A stretch of 64,000 bases of DNA, from contig OX442318.1 in assembly GCA_949358305.1 (NCBI GenBank), positions 15,482,517 to 15,546,516 of the forward strand. Reading direction: 5' to 3'. Below, piece after piece: positions 18,344 through 31,322 of the stretch (positions within the stretch are counted from its first letter, which is position 1; every line of letters starts with the position of its first letter). The translations under genes were made by a program, and so were the position numbers. Under the pieces are notes generated by a model. That model was not told the DNA's origin and searched no databases. It was given only the letters and a program-made list of their open reading frames with translations. This DNA comes from Strigamia acuminata. Its lineage: Eukaryota > Arthropoda > Chilopoda > Geophilomorpha > Linotaeniidae.

Positions 18344-21300
18344 TTATTTCGAGATGAAGATCCGGGACAACAAATTTCGGAGGCGTTCGGAACTAAGCCA
18401 TTTCGTGAAAATATCCGAAACATTTATTTCACCCGGAATTTTGCGGAGTTCGAAGCATCCGGCAATATGCCATTCTCGAAGCCAATGGAACTTCACTCGA
18501 ATATGTTTGGTTTTCGAGTTCTCGATGTCGTTGTTCGTGAATTGGATCGAGGCGAGGGCATCGGAGAAAATAATCGGTTTCGATAATCGGTTTAACGGTG
18601 GAAAGACTCGATAGATACTGTCCAACCAGTATAACTCTTTAACGATTTCGACTAGTGCTACAAATTCGGCTTCCATGGTGGAACAGGCGACGCTGGTCTG
18701 CTTTTTGCAGCTCCAGCCAATTGGCACACAACCGATATAAATGATGTATCCTCCGAAGCTTCTCGATGTCGCAATGTCACTCGCCCACGACGCATCTGTG
18801 TATCCCCACAGCTGACTGGAATTACACCCCGAGAGTTCGATCGAGAAATCGCTCGTGTTCGCCACGTATTTGAGAACTTGGAGCAAACACTTGATGTGGC
18901 GGTGGTCGTAGCAGTTATTATACTGCGATAAAGCGATGACCGAGTATAATATGTCGGGACGAGTGCGAGAGGCGAGGAATAATAACGATCCGATGAGCGA
19001 TCGGTACGGAAAGTCCGGGAGATTATCCAACGAGCCTTTGACGAGCGTGGTCCCCGGTGTGACAGGCACTTTAATGAGTGCATCTGACGAAACGTTGAAC
19101 TTTTTAAGAAGTTTGTCGATGTAGGAGCGTTGGGACATGAAAACTTTCCCATCGCGACGCACGAATTCTACCCCGAGTAATTTGGTTATTGGGCCGAGGT
19201 TGACGATGTCGAATTTGCTGGAAATCAGCGCCAAAATACGGTCTCGGATACTCTCCGACGCGTAAAATACGACGATATCGTCCACGTAGACTAACATAAC
19301 AGCCGAATGTCCAAATGCGTAAACGCAATTACAAGCGGGAAATTTCTGGAATCCGAGGTCGGTTAACGTCTCGTTGAGCTTCTGGTACCACATGCGCCCC
19401 GACTGGTGAAGACCGTAAAGTGACTTGGTTAACAACCAGACGTTGTCGGGTGAGGTGCATGTGGCGCCGGCGGGAATCCGCATGTAAATTTCGTGGTCGA
19501 GGTCGCCGTAAAGGTAGGCACACTTGACGTCGAGGTGGAGATCCCTCCATCCTAGTAAAACGACTAGGAGGCAGAAAAAGAATCGGATGAGCACGAAGTT
19601 AACCACCGGACTAAAAACTTCATCGAAATCAACGCCCATTGTTTGGCGGAAACCTTGTGCGACAAGTCGAGCACGGTAGCGGTGAATTTTCCCGGTGGCA
19701 TCCGATTTCAACCGAAAAATCCATTTACACCCGAGGATTGTCTTGTCCGGGGGTCGTGGAACTTCCTTATAAACTTCGCGTTCCTTGAAAGTCGTGAGCT
19801 CCTCATCGATTGCCTCCGTCCATTTCGGTGCCTCGGGTAGCTTGACTGCTTCGGCGTACGTGGACGGCTCTCGAAAACACATAAGGACGCGATGAACAGG
19901 TTGCTCGTCCTGCAATTGATGTTCGAGGTTGCCGAAAAAGAAAATGTCCTCCTCATACGGAAGTTGGTGAGCGACGCAATATCTTTCGATGTCCCCTCTC
20001 GACCTTAAGCGGACACCGTGCTCCGGATAGTAATAAACGTCGACCTTGATTTTACCAGGCGCTTGTTCTTTCCGGAGATGCTCTTCCCTCCTCCATCCGC
20101 TGAAGGGCGTATCTCCACCAATAAAACGATAGGGGCAGTGAAGAGCGCGTAACGGAGCGAGGGGCGGTGCAGGCGTTGCAGCGGCCGCTGGTAAGGCGGC
20201 TGCCTTATCGAGGAGATCATCGAGGAGATTATCAAGTGGATCATCTTCGGGGTCGTGCTCGAAATCACGTTCGGGATAGCGTTCGAAAAATTGTTCGATA
20301 TCGTGATCAACGTCGAGTTCACTATCGCTGGCCTCAGGGGTGTGAGGTTGACGAGCCAAAGCATCGGGACGTAATCTCCTCCGAGGACGGTAAAGCGGAA
20401 GTGGTGGGTCAGGCGTGACGTCCAAATCGATGTCCTCCGGTACATCGTCCGCAAACAGAATAGGAGGAGGCAATTCATCAGCAATGTCCTCTTCGACCTC
20501 CTCGAGGACGGAGCGATATGAAGCGACTGATGAAGCGCTTGACGGAGCCCGATGGCGGAATTCATCATCGTCATTAGACGATTCATCGTCGGAATCACGA
20601 CGTCGACGTGACCAGGGGACAGATGGGAAAGCGCCATCGTCAAAAGTGACACGAGACGGTGTAGTGACGCGAGAAGGCTCCTCCATGAATGGAGCATTTT
20701 CGTAGGGATCCGGAACGTAAAACGGCGAGCGTTTGAAATTCTGACGTTCATCGATTTGAACGTGAACGGATTCCGTGACGGTGTTCGTAGCCGGATTCCA
20801 AACCCGATAACCGCGAGTGTTGGAGGCGTAACCTACGAGGAATCCTTCCCACGCCCGTGGATCCATTTTGTTGCGCCCGGGTGCGGTGAAATGCACCCAG
20901 CATTTAGAACCAATTTTTCGGAAATGTTTGACGGAGAGGGCACGCTGGCGCCATAAAACATATGGAACTTCGTCGTTAAGTTTCGAATGCGGGCTGCGAT
21001 TTTTAACGTACGAAAATGTCACAGCGAGTTCAGCCCAAAGTGTGTGCGGAAAACCGGTTTCGGAGGTAACGGAGCGAAGATAGTCGCCCATCGTCCGGTT
21101 TAGGCGTTCGGCGACCCCGTTCATTTGCGGGCTTCCGGGATTGGTCCGTTGTGCGACAATGCCCTTGTCAGCGAGGTAACGGTCAAAAGTCTTAGAAATA
21201 AATTCCCCGCCGCGATCCGTGCGAATTGATTTGACGCGGGAATCCGTAATACGTTCAACGCGAGAGACAAAGTCTTTGAAAGTTGTGAAGACGTCGGATT

Positions 21301-21518
21301 TGCGTGCAATCGGAAAAATCCACGAATATCGGGTCGCGTCGTCAACAATGGAGAAGGCATAATCAGCACCGCCAATCGAAATCAGTCTTGACGGGCCCCA
21401 GACGTCCATGTGCAGCAACTCCAACGGTTTGGTCGTCGAAGGTGTGGGAATCGGTTTATGCGAGGCGCGCGTGGACTTGGCAATGCGACATGAGTTGCAG
21501 GAAAGTTCTTGTCGAACC
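18344..21518 (-). pseudogene. Family A pol, inverted 5'-truncated copy (integrase to RNase H)
   Basis: Minus-strand match to 13832-17007 of the complete element: it begins within the zinc-binding part of integrase (VRQELSC) and runs without interruption through DD35E, MBD-like block, RT and RNase H to the stop. Gag, protease and 5' LTR are missing. At 21519 it joins, through a few shared bases (CGG/GG), the leader of a plus-strand copy, giving a large head-to-head inverted repeat. Apart from truncation it appears identical in protein to the intact copy. Confidence 0.92.
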
Positions 21519-22197
21519 GGTAGCAGAGGCCTGGAAAGACACCAGGGCCTCGTTTTTTCCTTAATTTTCCACAATTTTCGCGATTTTTTCGCGAATTTTG
21601 CGGAAATTTTCTATATTTTCAGATTTTTCGCCGATTTACACCGATTTTCGACATGCGACGACGTCTACACGACGTTATCACCGAGAAACGGGTGTAACCC
21701 GCTGTTTAGCACCCCGGAGTGCGACAGTATCGACGATTTTCGTTCATTTTTCGCGATTTTTCGTTTAAAATCGCACATATCCGTGTTTTTCACACGAGGA
21801 TCGCGTGTTGCGACGTGCACCGCGACTGATTCGTCAATTTCGCCTTATTTTGCCTTTCAGAGTCGAATTACCTTTGTTAATTTTAAGTGGGAATTTTGGT
21901 GTGGGACAATTAGAATCCTCGGCGCCCTTCGTCCGAATCCGGGCAAGCGCCGTTGTATTTTTCGGTTGTGCTTGTCGTCGTACAAGTGAGGTTTCCCGCG
22001 GCTCCAGGTAGTCGAACGGACCCTCTCAGACTGGCAACCGAAAGCTATTTAATTCCTTCAGAAGGAATTGCCCATTCTTGGTTTCCGCTTTGACAGTGCT
22101 ACGTAAAGTGCTTCGTGATTTGTGCTTCGTTTGTGCGTGAATTGTGCGTCGATTGTGCTTCAATTTCCAGTTCTACGCATTTTTCCTCCGTACAATC
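21519..22197 (+). mobile_element. Family A leader without a 5' LTR
   Basis: Matches 11388-12066 of the complete element, starting inside the primer-binding site (GGTAGCAGAGGCCTGG). The 5' LTR is absent and replaced by the inverted pol copy. It carries the same GC-rich hairpin near 21706-21736 and the same acceptor-like tracts before the ATG. One substitution (TCGTCG for TCGTGG near 21978) separates it from the complete copy. Confidence 0.9.
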
Positions 22198-24032
22198 ATG
22201 AAAAAGGCCACCGATCAGTCGTCAGGCCACGTGCCGATTCTCGTGACCGGCAATTACGAACACTGGCACCGCGCAATTAAAATGCTATTGATGTCCGACG
22301 GCGTATGGCACCACGTCACCGAAACGGAGGAACTAGTGAAAGCCAACGTCGATGAAGACGTTTGGCGAAAATGGCAACGTCGGAAAGCCCGAGCGCTGGG
22401 GACCATTTATTGCCACGTCTCGCAGGCCAAACAGTCGGCCCTCGACGGTTGCACCACTCCGAAACAGGCGTGGGACATTTTAGCGAAAATTTACGCCCCC
22501 AGCTCTCTCGCCCGCCAAGCGGCGATGCGCCGTGAGTTCCTGCAGCTCAAGTTGGAGCCCGGCGAAGAAATGGCCGATTTCCTCAGCCGCGTTGACCTTA
22601 TGGTCCGCCAACTTAAAGACGTCGGTGAAGACATCCTCCCTCGACATCACGCGTACCAGTATTTAGACTTTCTTCCGGACGAATACGACCAGGCGACTTT
22701 TGCCATTTATCATTGGCCGCTGGCAGAGTTTACCCCGGCTAAAGTCTCCGAACAGTTGTTGTCGGAATATCTCCGATTAAAGTCGCATTCAAACCGGAAT
22801 TCTACGAACTCCTCCGCTTATGCTACTGGGCGACAAGGACGTAACCAGTCGCGACCTCCGCGCCCGCTTGCGCAGGTGCGTTGCTTCAATTGCAACGAGC
22901 TTGGACACTACGCCAATAAGTGCCAGCATCCTCGCAAGCAAACAACTGGGCAACAGCCGGTAGCTACGTTTCAGACACGATCTCGCAGCAAGAGTCGACG
23001 CCGCAATAAAGGCTCGAATCCGAATGTGAACCCGAATCAACAGCAGCAGGGACAGTTTCGCGAGTCTTCACGCCCGCGCCGAGATGCAGCATATCTCCTG
23101 TCCGCACCACCTGCGATCCAGGTTCCTACCGTTCATTTCGTCCAATCTCACGAATGGATTGTTGACTGCGGCGCCACCGACCACGTTTCACACGTTAAAT
23201 CGTGGTTCTTGGACTTTGTTGAGGTCGTCCCTTTTAATATCGAATTGGGACAAGGAAGCTCCAAAGTTACCGGAAAAGGGAATGTTCCAGTCAAGTCACT
23301 CATCGATGGCTGTGAATGCACCGTACTTCTCCGCGATGTTTTGTACGCACCTGATTTCGGCGCTAATTTAATTTCGGTTTCGCGAGTCGATAAATGTGGG
23401 CATCACATACACATTTACAATTCGGAGTTGCATACATATGGGACGGATATCAAACAAAGTGTTCTTCGGGCGAAGCAAAAGTCAGGACTTTACTTCGTAG
23501 ATGGACTAATTTCGCCATTTGCGTCGCCGACTGTTGTTTCAAGTACACCGCCCATCCCAATGTCACCTCCGACTACTGCGCCGATGACTCTCATCACGAA
23601 GGAGGAAGATTTTCCTGCACTACCGGCAAAGAAGTCCAGACAGAAATCGAACGTCCAGATAACTGACTTCCGCCTGCCTATCTCTCCCAACACCTTACTA
23701 CTGCCTCCTCCTTCCCCGATTATTCCAACTCCTGTTCCCGGATCTAAACCACAACAGATCCGGATGTATTCCAACGTCCTATCATCTCCTCCGTCTCCCG
23801 TTGCCACGACTACGGCAGTCCCACCTCCTAAAAAGGTTATAACGCCGACTGCGAACGTTGCGGATGCCACGGGATTATGGCATGCCAGGTTGGGCCATCT
23901 CCACACCAAAGCCATGCGGACTTTGGCGAACAATTCCCAAGTTTATGGACTCGATCCAGCTGCGGTTCGACAAGAACTTTCCTGCAACTCATGTCGCATT
24001 GCCAAGTCCACGCGCGCCTCGCATAAACCGAT
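22198..24032 (+). pseudogene. Family A gag-protease-integrase N-terminus, 3'-truncated
   Basis: Matches 12067-13901: full gag with the CCHC knuckle, retropepsin, linker and the GAG-pre-integrase zinc region, breaking off at CATAAACCGAT just before the integrase core. The frame continues only a few codons into filler (stop at 24057). Protein identical to the complete copy where they overlap. It would encode capsid and protease but no pol enzymes. Confidence 0.92.
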
Positions 24033-24203
24033 GCGAAACCGGGCGACAAGGACGTAACCAGTCGCGACCTCCGCGCCCGCTTGCGCAGGTGCGTTGCTTC
24101 AATTGCAACGAGCTTGGACATCACGCCTGACGTCCTATCATCTCCTCCGTCTCCCGTTGCCACGACTACGGCAGTCCCACCTCCTAAAAAGGTTATAACG
24201 CCG
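24033..24203 (+). other. Junction filler built from two family A scraps
   Basis: After eight unassigned bases, 24041-24120 copies gag/zinc-knuckle sequence (12697-12776). After about nine further bases, 24130-24203 copies the protease-integrase linker (13643-13716). Then the sequence steps back to 12979 and continues as pol. Two successive templated insertions in direct orientation at one junction resemble polymerase-theta-type end joining or repeated template switching. Confidence 0.85.
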
Positions 24204-27200
24204 CCTGCGATCCAGGTTCCTACCGTTCATTTCGTCCAATCTCACGAATGGATTGTTGACTGCGGCGCCACCGACCACGTTTCACACGTTAAATCGTGGT
24301 TCTTGGACTTTGTTGAGGTCGTCCCTTTTAATATCGAATTGGGACAAGGAAGCTCCAAAGTTACCGGAAAAGGGAATGTTCCAGTCAAGTCACTCATCGA
24401 TGGCTGTGAATGCACCGTACTTCTCCGCGATGTTTTGTACGCACCTGATTTCGGCGCTAATTTAATTTCGGTTTCGCGAGTCGATAAATGTGGGCATCAC
24501 ATACACATTTACAATTCGGAGTTGCATACATATGGGACGGATATCAAACAAAGTGTTCTTCGGGCGAAGCAAAAGTCAGGACTTTACTTCGTAGATGGAC
24601 TAATTTCGCCATTTGCGTCGCCGACTGTTGTTTCAAGTACACCGCCCATCCCAATGTCACCTCCGACTACTGCGCCGATGACTCTCATCACGAAGGAGGA
24701 AGATTTTCCTGCACTACCGGCAAAGAAGTCCAGACAGAAATCGAACGTCCAGATAACTGACTTCCGCCTGCCTATCTCTCCCAACACCTTACTACTGCCT
24801 CCTCCTTCCCCGATTATTCCAACTCCTGTTCCCGGATCTAAACCACAACAGATCCGGATGTATTCCAACGTCCTATCATCTCCTCCGTCTCCCGTTGCCA
24901 CGACTACGGCAGTCCCACCTCCTAAAAAGGTTATAACGCCGACTGCGAACGTTGCGGATGCCACGGGATTATGGCATGCCAGGTTGGGCCATCTCCACAC
25001 CAAAGCCATGCGGACTTTGGCGAACAATTCCCAAGTTTATGGACTCGATCCGGCTGCGGTTCGACAAGAACTTTCCTGCAACTCATGTCGCATTGCCAAG
25101 TCCACGCGCGCCTCGCATAAACCGATTCCCACACCTTCGACGACCAAACCGTTGGAGTTGCTGCACATGGACGTCTGGGGCCCGTCAAGACTGATTTCGA
25201 TTGGCGGTGCTGATTATGCCTTCTCCATTGTTGACGACGCGACCCGATATTCGTGGATTTTTCCGATTGCACGCAAATCCGACGTCTTCACAACTTTCAA
25301 AGACTTTGTCTCTCGCGTTGAACGTATTACGGATTCCCGCGTCAAATCAATTCGCACGGATCGCGGCGGGGAATTTATTTCTAAGACTTTTGACCGTTAC
25401 CTCGCTGACAAGGGCATTGTCGCACAACGGACCAATCCCGGAAGCCCGCAAATGAACGGGGTCGCCGAACGCCTAAACCGGACGATGGGCGACTATCTTC
25501 GCTCCGTTACCTCCGAAACCGGTTTTCCGCACACACTTTGGGCTGAACTCGCTGTGACATTTTCGTACGTTAAAAATCGCAGCCCGCATTCGAAACTTAA
25601 CGACGAAGTTCCATATGTTTTATGGCGCCAGCGTGCCCTCTCCGTCAAACATTTCCGAAAAATTGGTTCTAAATGCTGGGTGCATTTCACCGCACCCGGG
25701 CGCAACAAAATGGATCCACGGGCGTGGGAAGGATTCCTCGTAGGTTACGCCTCCAACACTCGCGGTTATCGGGTTTGGAATCCGGCTACGAACACCGTCA
25801 CGGAATCCGTTCACGTTCAAATCGATGAACGTCAGAATTTCAAACGCTCGCCGTTTTACGTTCCGGATCCCTACGAAAATGCTCCATTCATGGAGGAGCC
25901 TTCTCGCGTCACTACACCGTCTCGTGTCACTTTTGACGATGGCGCTTTCCCATCTGTCCCCTGGTCACGTCGACGTCGTGATTCCGACGATGAATCGTCT
26001 AATGACGATGATGAATTCCGCCATCGGGCTCCGTCAAGCGCTTCATCAGTCGCTTCATATCGCTCCGTCCTCGAGGAGGTCGAAGAGGACATTGCTGATG
26101 AATTGCCTCCTCCTATTCTGTTTGCGGACGATGTACCGGAGGACATCGATTTGGACGTCACGCCTGACCCACCACTTCCGCTTTACCGTCCTCGGAGGAG
26201 ATTACGTCCCGATGCTTTGGCTCGTCAACCTCACACCCCTGAGGCCAGCGATAGTGAACTCGACGTTGATCACGATATCGAACAATTTTTCGAACGCTAT
26301 CCCGAACGTGATTTCGAGCACGACCCCGAAGATGATCCACTTGATAATCTCCTCGATGATCTCCTCGATAAGGCAGCCGCCTTACCAGCGGCCGCTGCAA
26401 CGCCTGCACCGCCCCTCGCTCCGTTACGCGCTCTTCACTGCCCCTATCGTTTTATTGGTGGAGATACGCCCTTCAGCGGATGGAGGAGGGAAGAGCATCT
26501 CCGGAAAGAACAAGCGCCTGGTAAAATCAAGGTCGACGTTTATTACTATCCGGAGCACGGTGTCCGCTTAAGGTCGAGAGGGGACATCGAAAGATATTGC
26601 GTCGCTCACCAACTTCCGTATGAGGAGGACATTTTCTTTTTCGGCAACCTCGAACATCAATTGCAGGACGAGCAACCTGTTCATCGCGTCCTTATGTGTT
26701 TTCGAGAGCCGTCCACGTACGCCGAAGCAGTCAAGCTACCCGAGGCACCGAAATGGACGGAGGCAATCGATGAGGAGCTCACGACTTTCAAGGAACGCGA
26801 AGTTTATAAGGAAGTTCCACGACCCCCGGACAAGACAATCCTCGGGTGTAAATGGATTTTTCGGTTGAAATCGGATGCCACCGGGAAAATTCACCGCTAC
26901 CGTGCTCGACTTGTCGCACAAGGTTTCCGCCAAACAATGGGCGTTGATTTCGATGAAGTTTTTAGTCCGGTGGTTAACTTCGTGCTCATCCGATTCTTTT
27001 TCTGCCTCCTAGTCGTTTTACTAGGATGGAGGGATCTCCACCTCGACGTCAAGTGTGCCTACCTTTACGGCGACCTCGACCACGAAATTTACATGCGGAT
27101 TCCCGCCGGCGCCACATGCACCTCACCCGACAACGTCTGGTTGTTAACCAAGTCACTTTACGGTCTTCACCAGTCGGGGCGCATGTGGTACCAGAAGCTC

Positions 27201-28232
27201 AACGAGACGTTAACCGACCTCGGATTCCAGAAATTTCCCGCTTGTAATTGCGTTTACGCATTTGGACATTCGGCTGTTATGTTAGTCTACGTGGACGATA
27301 TCGTCGTATTTTACGCGTCGGAGAGTATCCGAGACCGTATTTTGGCGCTGATTTCCAGCAAATTCGACATCGTCAACCTCGGCCCAATAACCAAATTACT
27401 CGGGGTAGAATTCGTGCGTCGCGATGGGAAAGTTTTCATGTCCCAACGCTCCTACATCGACAAACTTCTTAAAAAGTTCAACGTTTCGTCAGATGCACTC
27501 ATTAAAGTGCCTGTCACACCGGGGACCACGCTCGTCAAAGGCTCGTTGGATAATCTCCCGGACTTTCCGTACCGATCGCTCATCGGATCGTTATTATTCC
27601 TCGCCTCTCGCACTCGTCCCGACATATTATACTCGGTCATCGCTTTATCGCAGTATAATAACTGCTACGACCACCGCCACATCAAGTGTTTGCTCCAAGT
27701 TCTCAAATACGTGGCGAACACGAGCGATTTCTCGATCGAACTCTCGGGGTGTAATTCCAGTCAGCTGTGGGGATACACAGATGCGTCGTGGGCGAGTGAC
27801 ATTGCGACATCGAGAAGCTTCGGAGGATACATCATTTATATCGGTTGTGTGCCAATTGGCTGGAGCTGCAAAAAGCAGACCAGCGTCGCCTGTTCCACCA
27901 TGGAAGCCGAATTTGTAGCACTAGTCGAAATCGTTAAAGAGTTATACTGGTTGGACAGTATCTATCGAGTCTTTCCACCGTTAAACCGATTATCGAAACC
28001 GATTATTTTCTCCGATGCCCTCGCCTCGATCCAATTCACGAACAACGACATCGAGAACTCGAAAACCAAACATATTCGAGTGAAGTTCCATTGGCTTCGA
28101 GAATGGCATATTGCCGGATGCTTCGAACTCCGCAAAATTCCGGGTGAAATAAATGTTTCGGATATTTTCACGAAATGGCTTAGTTCCGAACGCCTCCGAA
28201 ATTTGTTGTCCCGGATCTTCATCTCGAAATAA
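24204..28232 (+). pseudogene. Family A gag-pol, 5'-truncated copy
   Basis: Matches 12979-17007, starting four bases from the start of the copy at 1034. It holds protease, integrase, MBD-like block, RT and RNase H with all catalytic motifs and no stops. The open frame extends upstream through filler to 24081 by chance. No gag capsid, leader or 5' LTR. The shared truncation point with the copy at 1034 (12979 versus 12983) may mean a preferred pausing or breakage site. Confidence 0.92.
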
Positions 28233-28278
28233 TTTCATCGAACTGTTAATATCGACATTGCACATCGAAGGAGGGAAT

Positions 28279-28851
28279 TGTTGGTCCTTGAAACCACTTC
28301 GGACGTTTATTTAACGCTTTTTCGATGCACAATGACGCTACCTGAACTTTTTCACATCATTGGTCGTTATATTTCCTTTCCCCAAATGATTTGGTGTTTA
28401 TTTCCTACTTAACTGGTTGTTACCAGTTTATTTCCGTATATTTACTTTATGTTGTAAGGGAAATGCATGGTGCCTGCATTAACTGTGTCTTAACACACTG
28501 GGCATCATGCATCGCCTATCTGTTTATACCTGTGAGTCGCTCGCTTCTGTCACCAGAGCGCACTCCCTTTTATTCCAAGATGGCGACGCACACTGCTAAG
28601 TGTGCTCCTGTGCTTTTCAATCCTGTTTTCGTAAGTTTTAGGTTAATAAATCGTTTATTTTGTTTATAAATAATTCGTTTCTTGTGTCTGCACGTAGATA
28701 AGTGCAGACACCACGCAAATTCGACCAGAACCGGCTCGAATTCGCGTACACGACGCGCCGCACGTCTCGTGCGTGCCATATCGTGCGTGTTGGCTTATTT
28801 TTAAGCGTTTCCACTGCCTAGTCTGTGCTGTTTTTGCAGCATACCACCACA
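28279..28851 (+). repeat. Family A LTR at right end of cluster
   Basis: Complete 573-bp LTR after the purine tract. Its terminal CA joins B2 coding sequence directly at 28852, eight codons before the expected end of the B2 polyprotein. No tRNA copy or filler is present. The duplicated target (AGATC if integrase-made) has no visible partner on the left. Confidence 0.95.
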
Positions 28852-30784
28852 AGATCAACGACTGAAGACGCTCTGAACTGAGCCATTTGGTAAAGATGTC
28901 CGCGACGTTGTGCTCGCTGGACACTTTGCGGAGATCGAAACAGCCTGCCGTATACCATTCCCTAAGCCAGTGATACTTGACGCGGATATGCTTCGTCTTC
29001 GAGTTTTCCACGTCGTTAGATGTGAATTGTATGCTGGCTAGGGCATCGGAATAAATGATCGGACGAGACAGACGGTTCAAAATCGGGAATTCGGTGAAGA
29101 TGTTATCGAGCCAAAAGGTTTCCTTCACGCATTCAACTAGGGCGAGGAATTCGGCTTCCATAGTTGAACACGCGACAGTCGATTGTTTTCGACACGACCA
29201 GCCAATTGGCACATTCCCGATATATGTTATGAAGCCGCCGAAACTTAAAGATGTCGCCAGGTCGCTAGCCCACGAGGCATCCACATAAGCCCATAACTGA
29301 CTCGAGACACAGTTGGAAAGTTCGATGCAATAGTCCGAAGTATTGGCTACATATTGGAGAACTTGTAGAAGGGCACGAATATGTGAATTGTCGTAGCACG
29401 TGTTGAATTGTGAAAGCGAGATGACTGAAAATAAGATGTCGGGGCGCGTTCGTGATGCCAGAAACAACAGTGACCCGATGAGTGAGCGGTAGGGAAAATC
29501 GATCAGGTCCTCGGTCGATGCTCGAACTAATGTTGTTCCGGGTGTGACTGGCACTTTCACGAGTCGATTGGTCGATGTTCCATATTTTTGCACGAGTTTA
29601 GCGATGTACGCACGTTGAGAAATGTAAGTGCGTCCCATCTCGCGGATAAACTCGACTCCTAGCAGTTTGGTGATTGGACCGAGGTTGACGATGTCGAATT
29701 TCGAAGTTATGAGTCGAATAATTCGGTCCAAAACACTGTCGGCTGCGTAGAAAAGTACAATATCATCGACGTAGACTAACATGACCGCGCAATTGCCGTA
29801 GATGTACACGCAGTTGCAAGCAGGCATTTTTCGGAATCCAAGAGCTCGAAGTGCTTTGTCCAGTTTCAAATACCATTGTCGACCTGACTGGTGGAGTCCA
29901 TAAAGAGATTTGACGAGTAACCAAACGTTGTCGGGGTGATTACAGGTGGCACCTGCCGGGATGCGCATGTAGACCTTGTGCTCGAGGTCCCCGTACAGGT
30001 ATGCACATTTGACGTCGAGGTGTGCATCTTTCCATCCTCGTAGCACTACCAAAAGGCAAAAGAATAGACGAATGAGGACGAAATTTACTACTGGACTGAA
30101 GACTTCGTCGTAGTCGATTCCGAAGGTTTGGCGAAAGCCTTGGGCGACAAGTCGAGCACGATATCGAGTAATCTTGCCGGTCGCATCTGATTTGAGTTTA
30201 AAAATCCATTTACAACCCAAGATTGTCGTGTTAGGCGGTTTCGGCACTTCGACATAAATTTCCCGCTCCTTAAAAGTTCCTAACTCTTCACCGATGGCTT
30301 CACGCCACTTTGGAGCGTCGTCGAATTTGGGAATTTCCGCATACGATGACGGTTCGGTGCGACAGAGGTGAGCGGCATGTCGAGCTGGAGGAATCAACGG
30401 TAGCGTATGCTCCATGTTGCCGAAAAAGAATAACTCGGGGTCGTAAGGGAGATTGTTCATAACACAGAACTCTTCGACGTCTCTGCGAGATCGAAGTCGG
30501 AGGCCGGGTTCGGGAAAGTAATAGACGTCGATATCTATCGAACCTGGCTGTTGATCTTTGCGTAGATGTTCTTCGCGAATCCATCTACGAAATACTGTGT
30601 TTCCGCCGACATAACGCCAATAGAATGATGTCTTGCCGGCAGAAGGAGCTGCAACATGTGTTGCGCCAGGAGGTAATGGAGACATTTGCCCCTGGTCAAA
30701 GATAGGCATTGTGTGCTGTAAAATGTTCGGACCGGCTTGCCTACGTAACGTGATGAAACGATTTGGGGAAGTCGGTGGTGAAAG
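28852..30784 (-). pseudogene. Copia family B2 pol, C-terminal part (MBD-like, RT, RNase H)
   Basis: Minus strand. It covers the end of the proline-rich linker, an MBD-like block (about 30412-30610; W at 30581-30583, DVYYF, RSR), reverse transcriptase with YVDD near 29773 and RNase H up to FTKWLSSERL. The last codons, 3' untranslated region and 3' LTR of B2 are missing, replaced by the family A LTR. No stop is seen in the B2 part; the apparent extension to 28664 is antisense LTR. At 30784 it is cut by insertion of element B. The upstream coding sequence resumes at 38177 in frame after removing one GAAAG. Confidence 0.92.
30780..30784. repeat. Target-site duplication of element B, left (GAAAG)
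   Basis: GAAAG at 30780-30784 and again at 38172-38176, directly flanking the outer LTR ends of B. Five bases is the usual copia duplication length. Confidence 0.95.
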
Positions 30785-31322
30785 TGTTGGTCTATAAGAC
30801 CGTGACATGTCTCGATGTGATATAGAATCACATAATGATCTTTCATTTCGGTGTATATTTATACATTTATAATTATCCAGTCTGTTTTGTTAATATTCGA
30901 TATTTATTATCATTGATTGTATTTATGCATGCAGCACCATGCATTCGTTAGACTTTCTATTCAATTCCCAATGTATTATGTTCTTTTAATGCCATGCATC
31001 GCCACCAGAGTGTGTCCCACTCTCTCTTGTTTTCTTCCAACATGGCCGCACACAGTGCTTTGTGCTGTGTGATTTTCTCAACTCCAGAATGGAGCCTATT
31101 TGTAAGTTATTTCATTTCCATTAAATGTTTTATTATTTTAGTTGTTAGTGTTCATTATTAGAACACCTTTTAGTCCATCTCCAGCGCATATAAGCGGCCT
31201 TAAGCCGCGCGCCCGTCTCGTACGCATTGCCGTTATCGTCGTCGCCTCGTACGTGTGTGAAACACGCCTATCGCTTCCTTTTTCGGTGTGAAAACCGAAC
31301 TGCGCCGCTTTCCTCTGCTACA
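30785..31322 (+). repeat. Family B 5' LTR
   Basis: 538 bp, TGTTGGTCTATAAG...CTCTGCTACA. It holds the palindromic ATGCATGCAGCACCATGCAT (30925-30944) and ATGCCATGCATCGCC (30999-31013), CCAACATGGCCGC (31037-31049) and GTAAGT (31102-31107). Its last ten bases CCTCTGCTAC before the final A repeat the 3' end of initiator tRNA-Met and pair with the PBS. Confidence 0.96.

Noticed and set aside
24081-28232. A 1383-codon fused polyprotein beginning in the junction filler
   Set aside because: The first 40 or so codons are templated scraps in a chance open frame. There is no promoter or leader, so I annotate only the element-derived part as a truncated copy.
1034-28851. Ordinary nested insertions explaining the family A cluster
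   Set aside because: No pair of 5-bp duplications is found at any A junction, interrupted sequences do not resume on the other side, and tRNA copies at LTR ends are not produced by normal integration.
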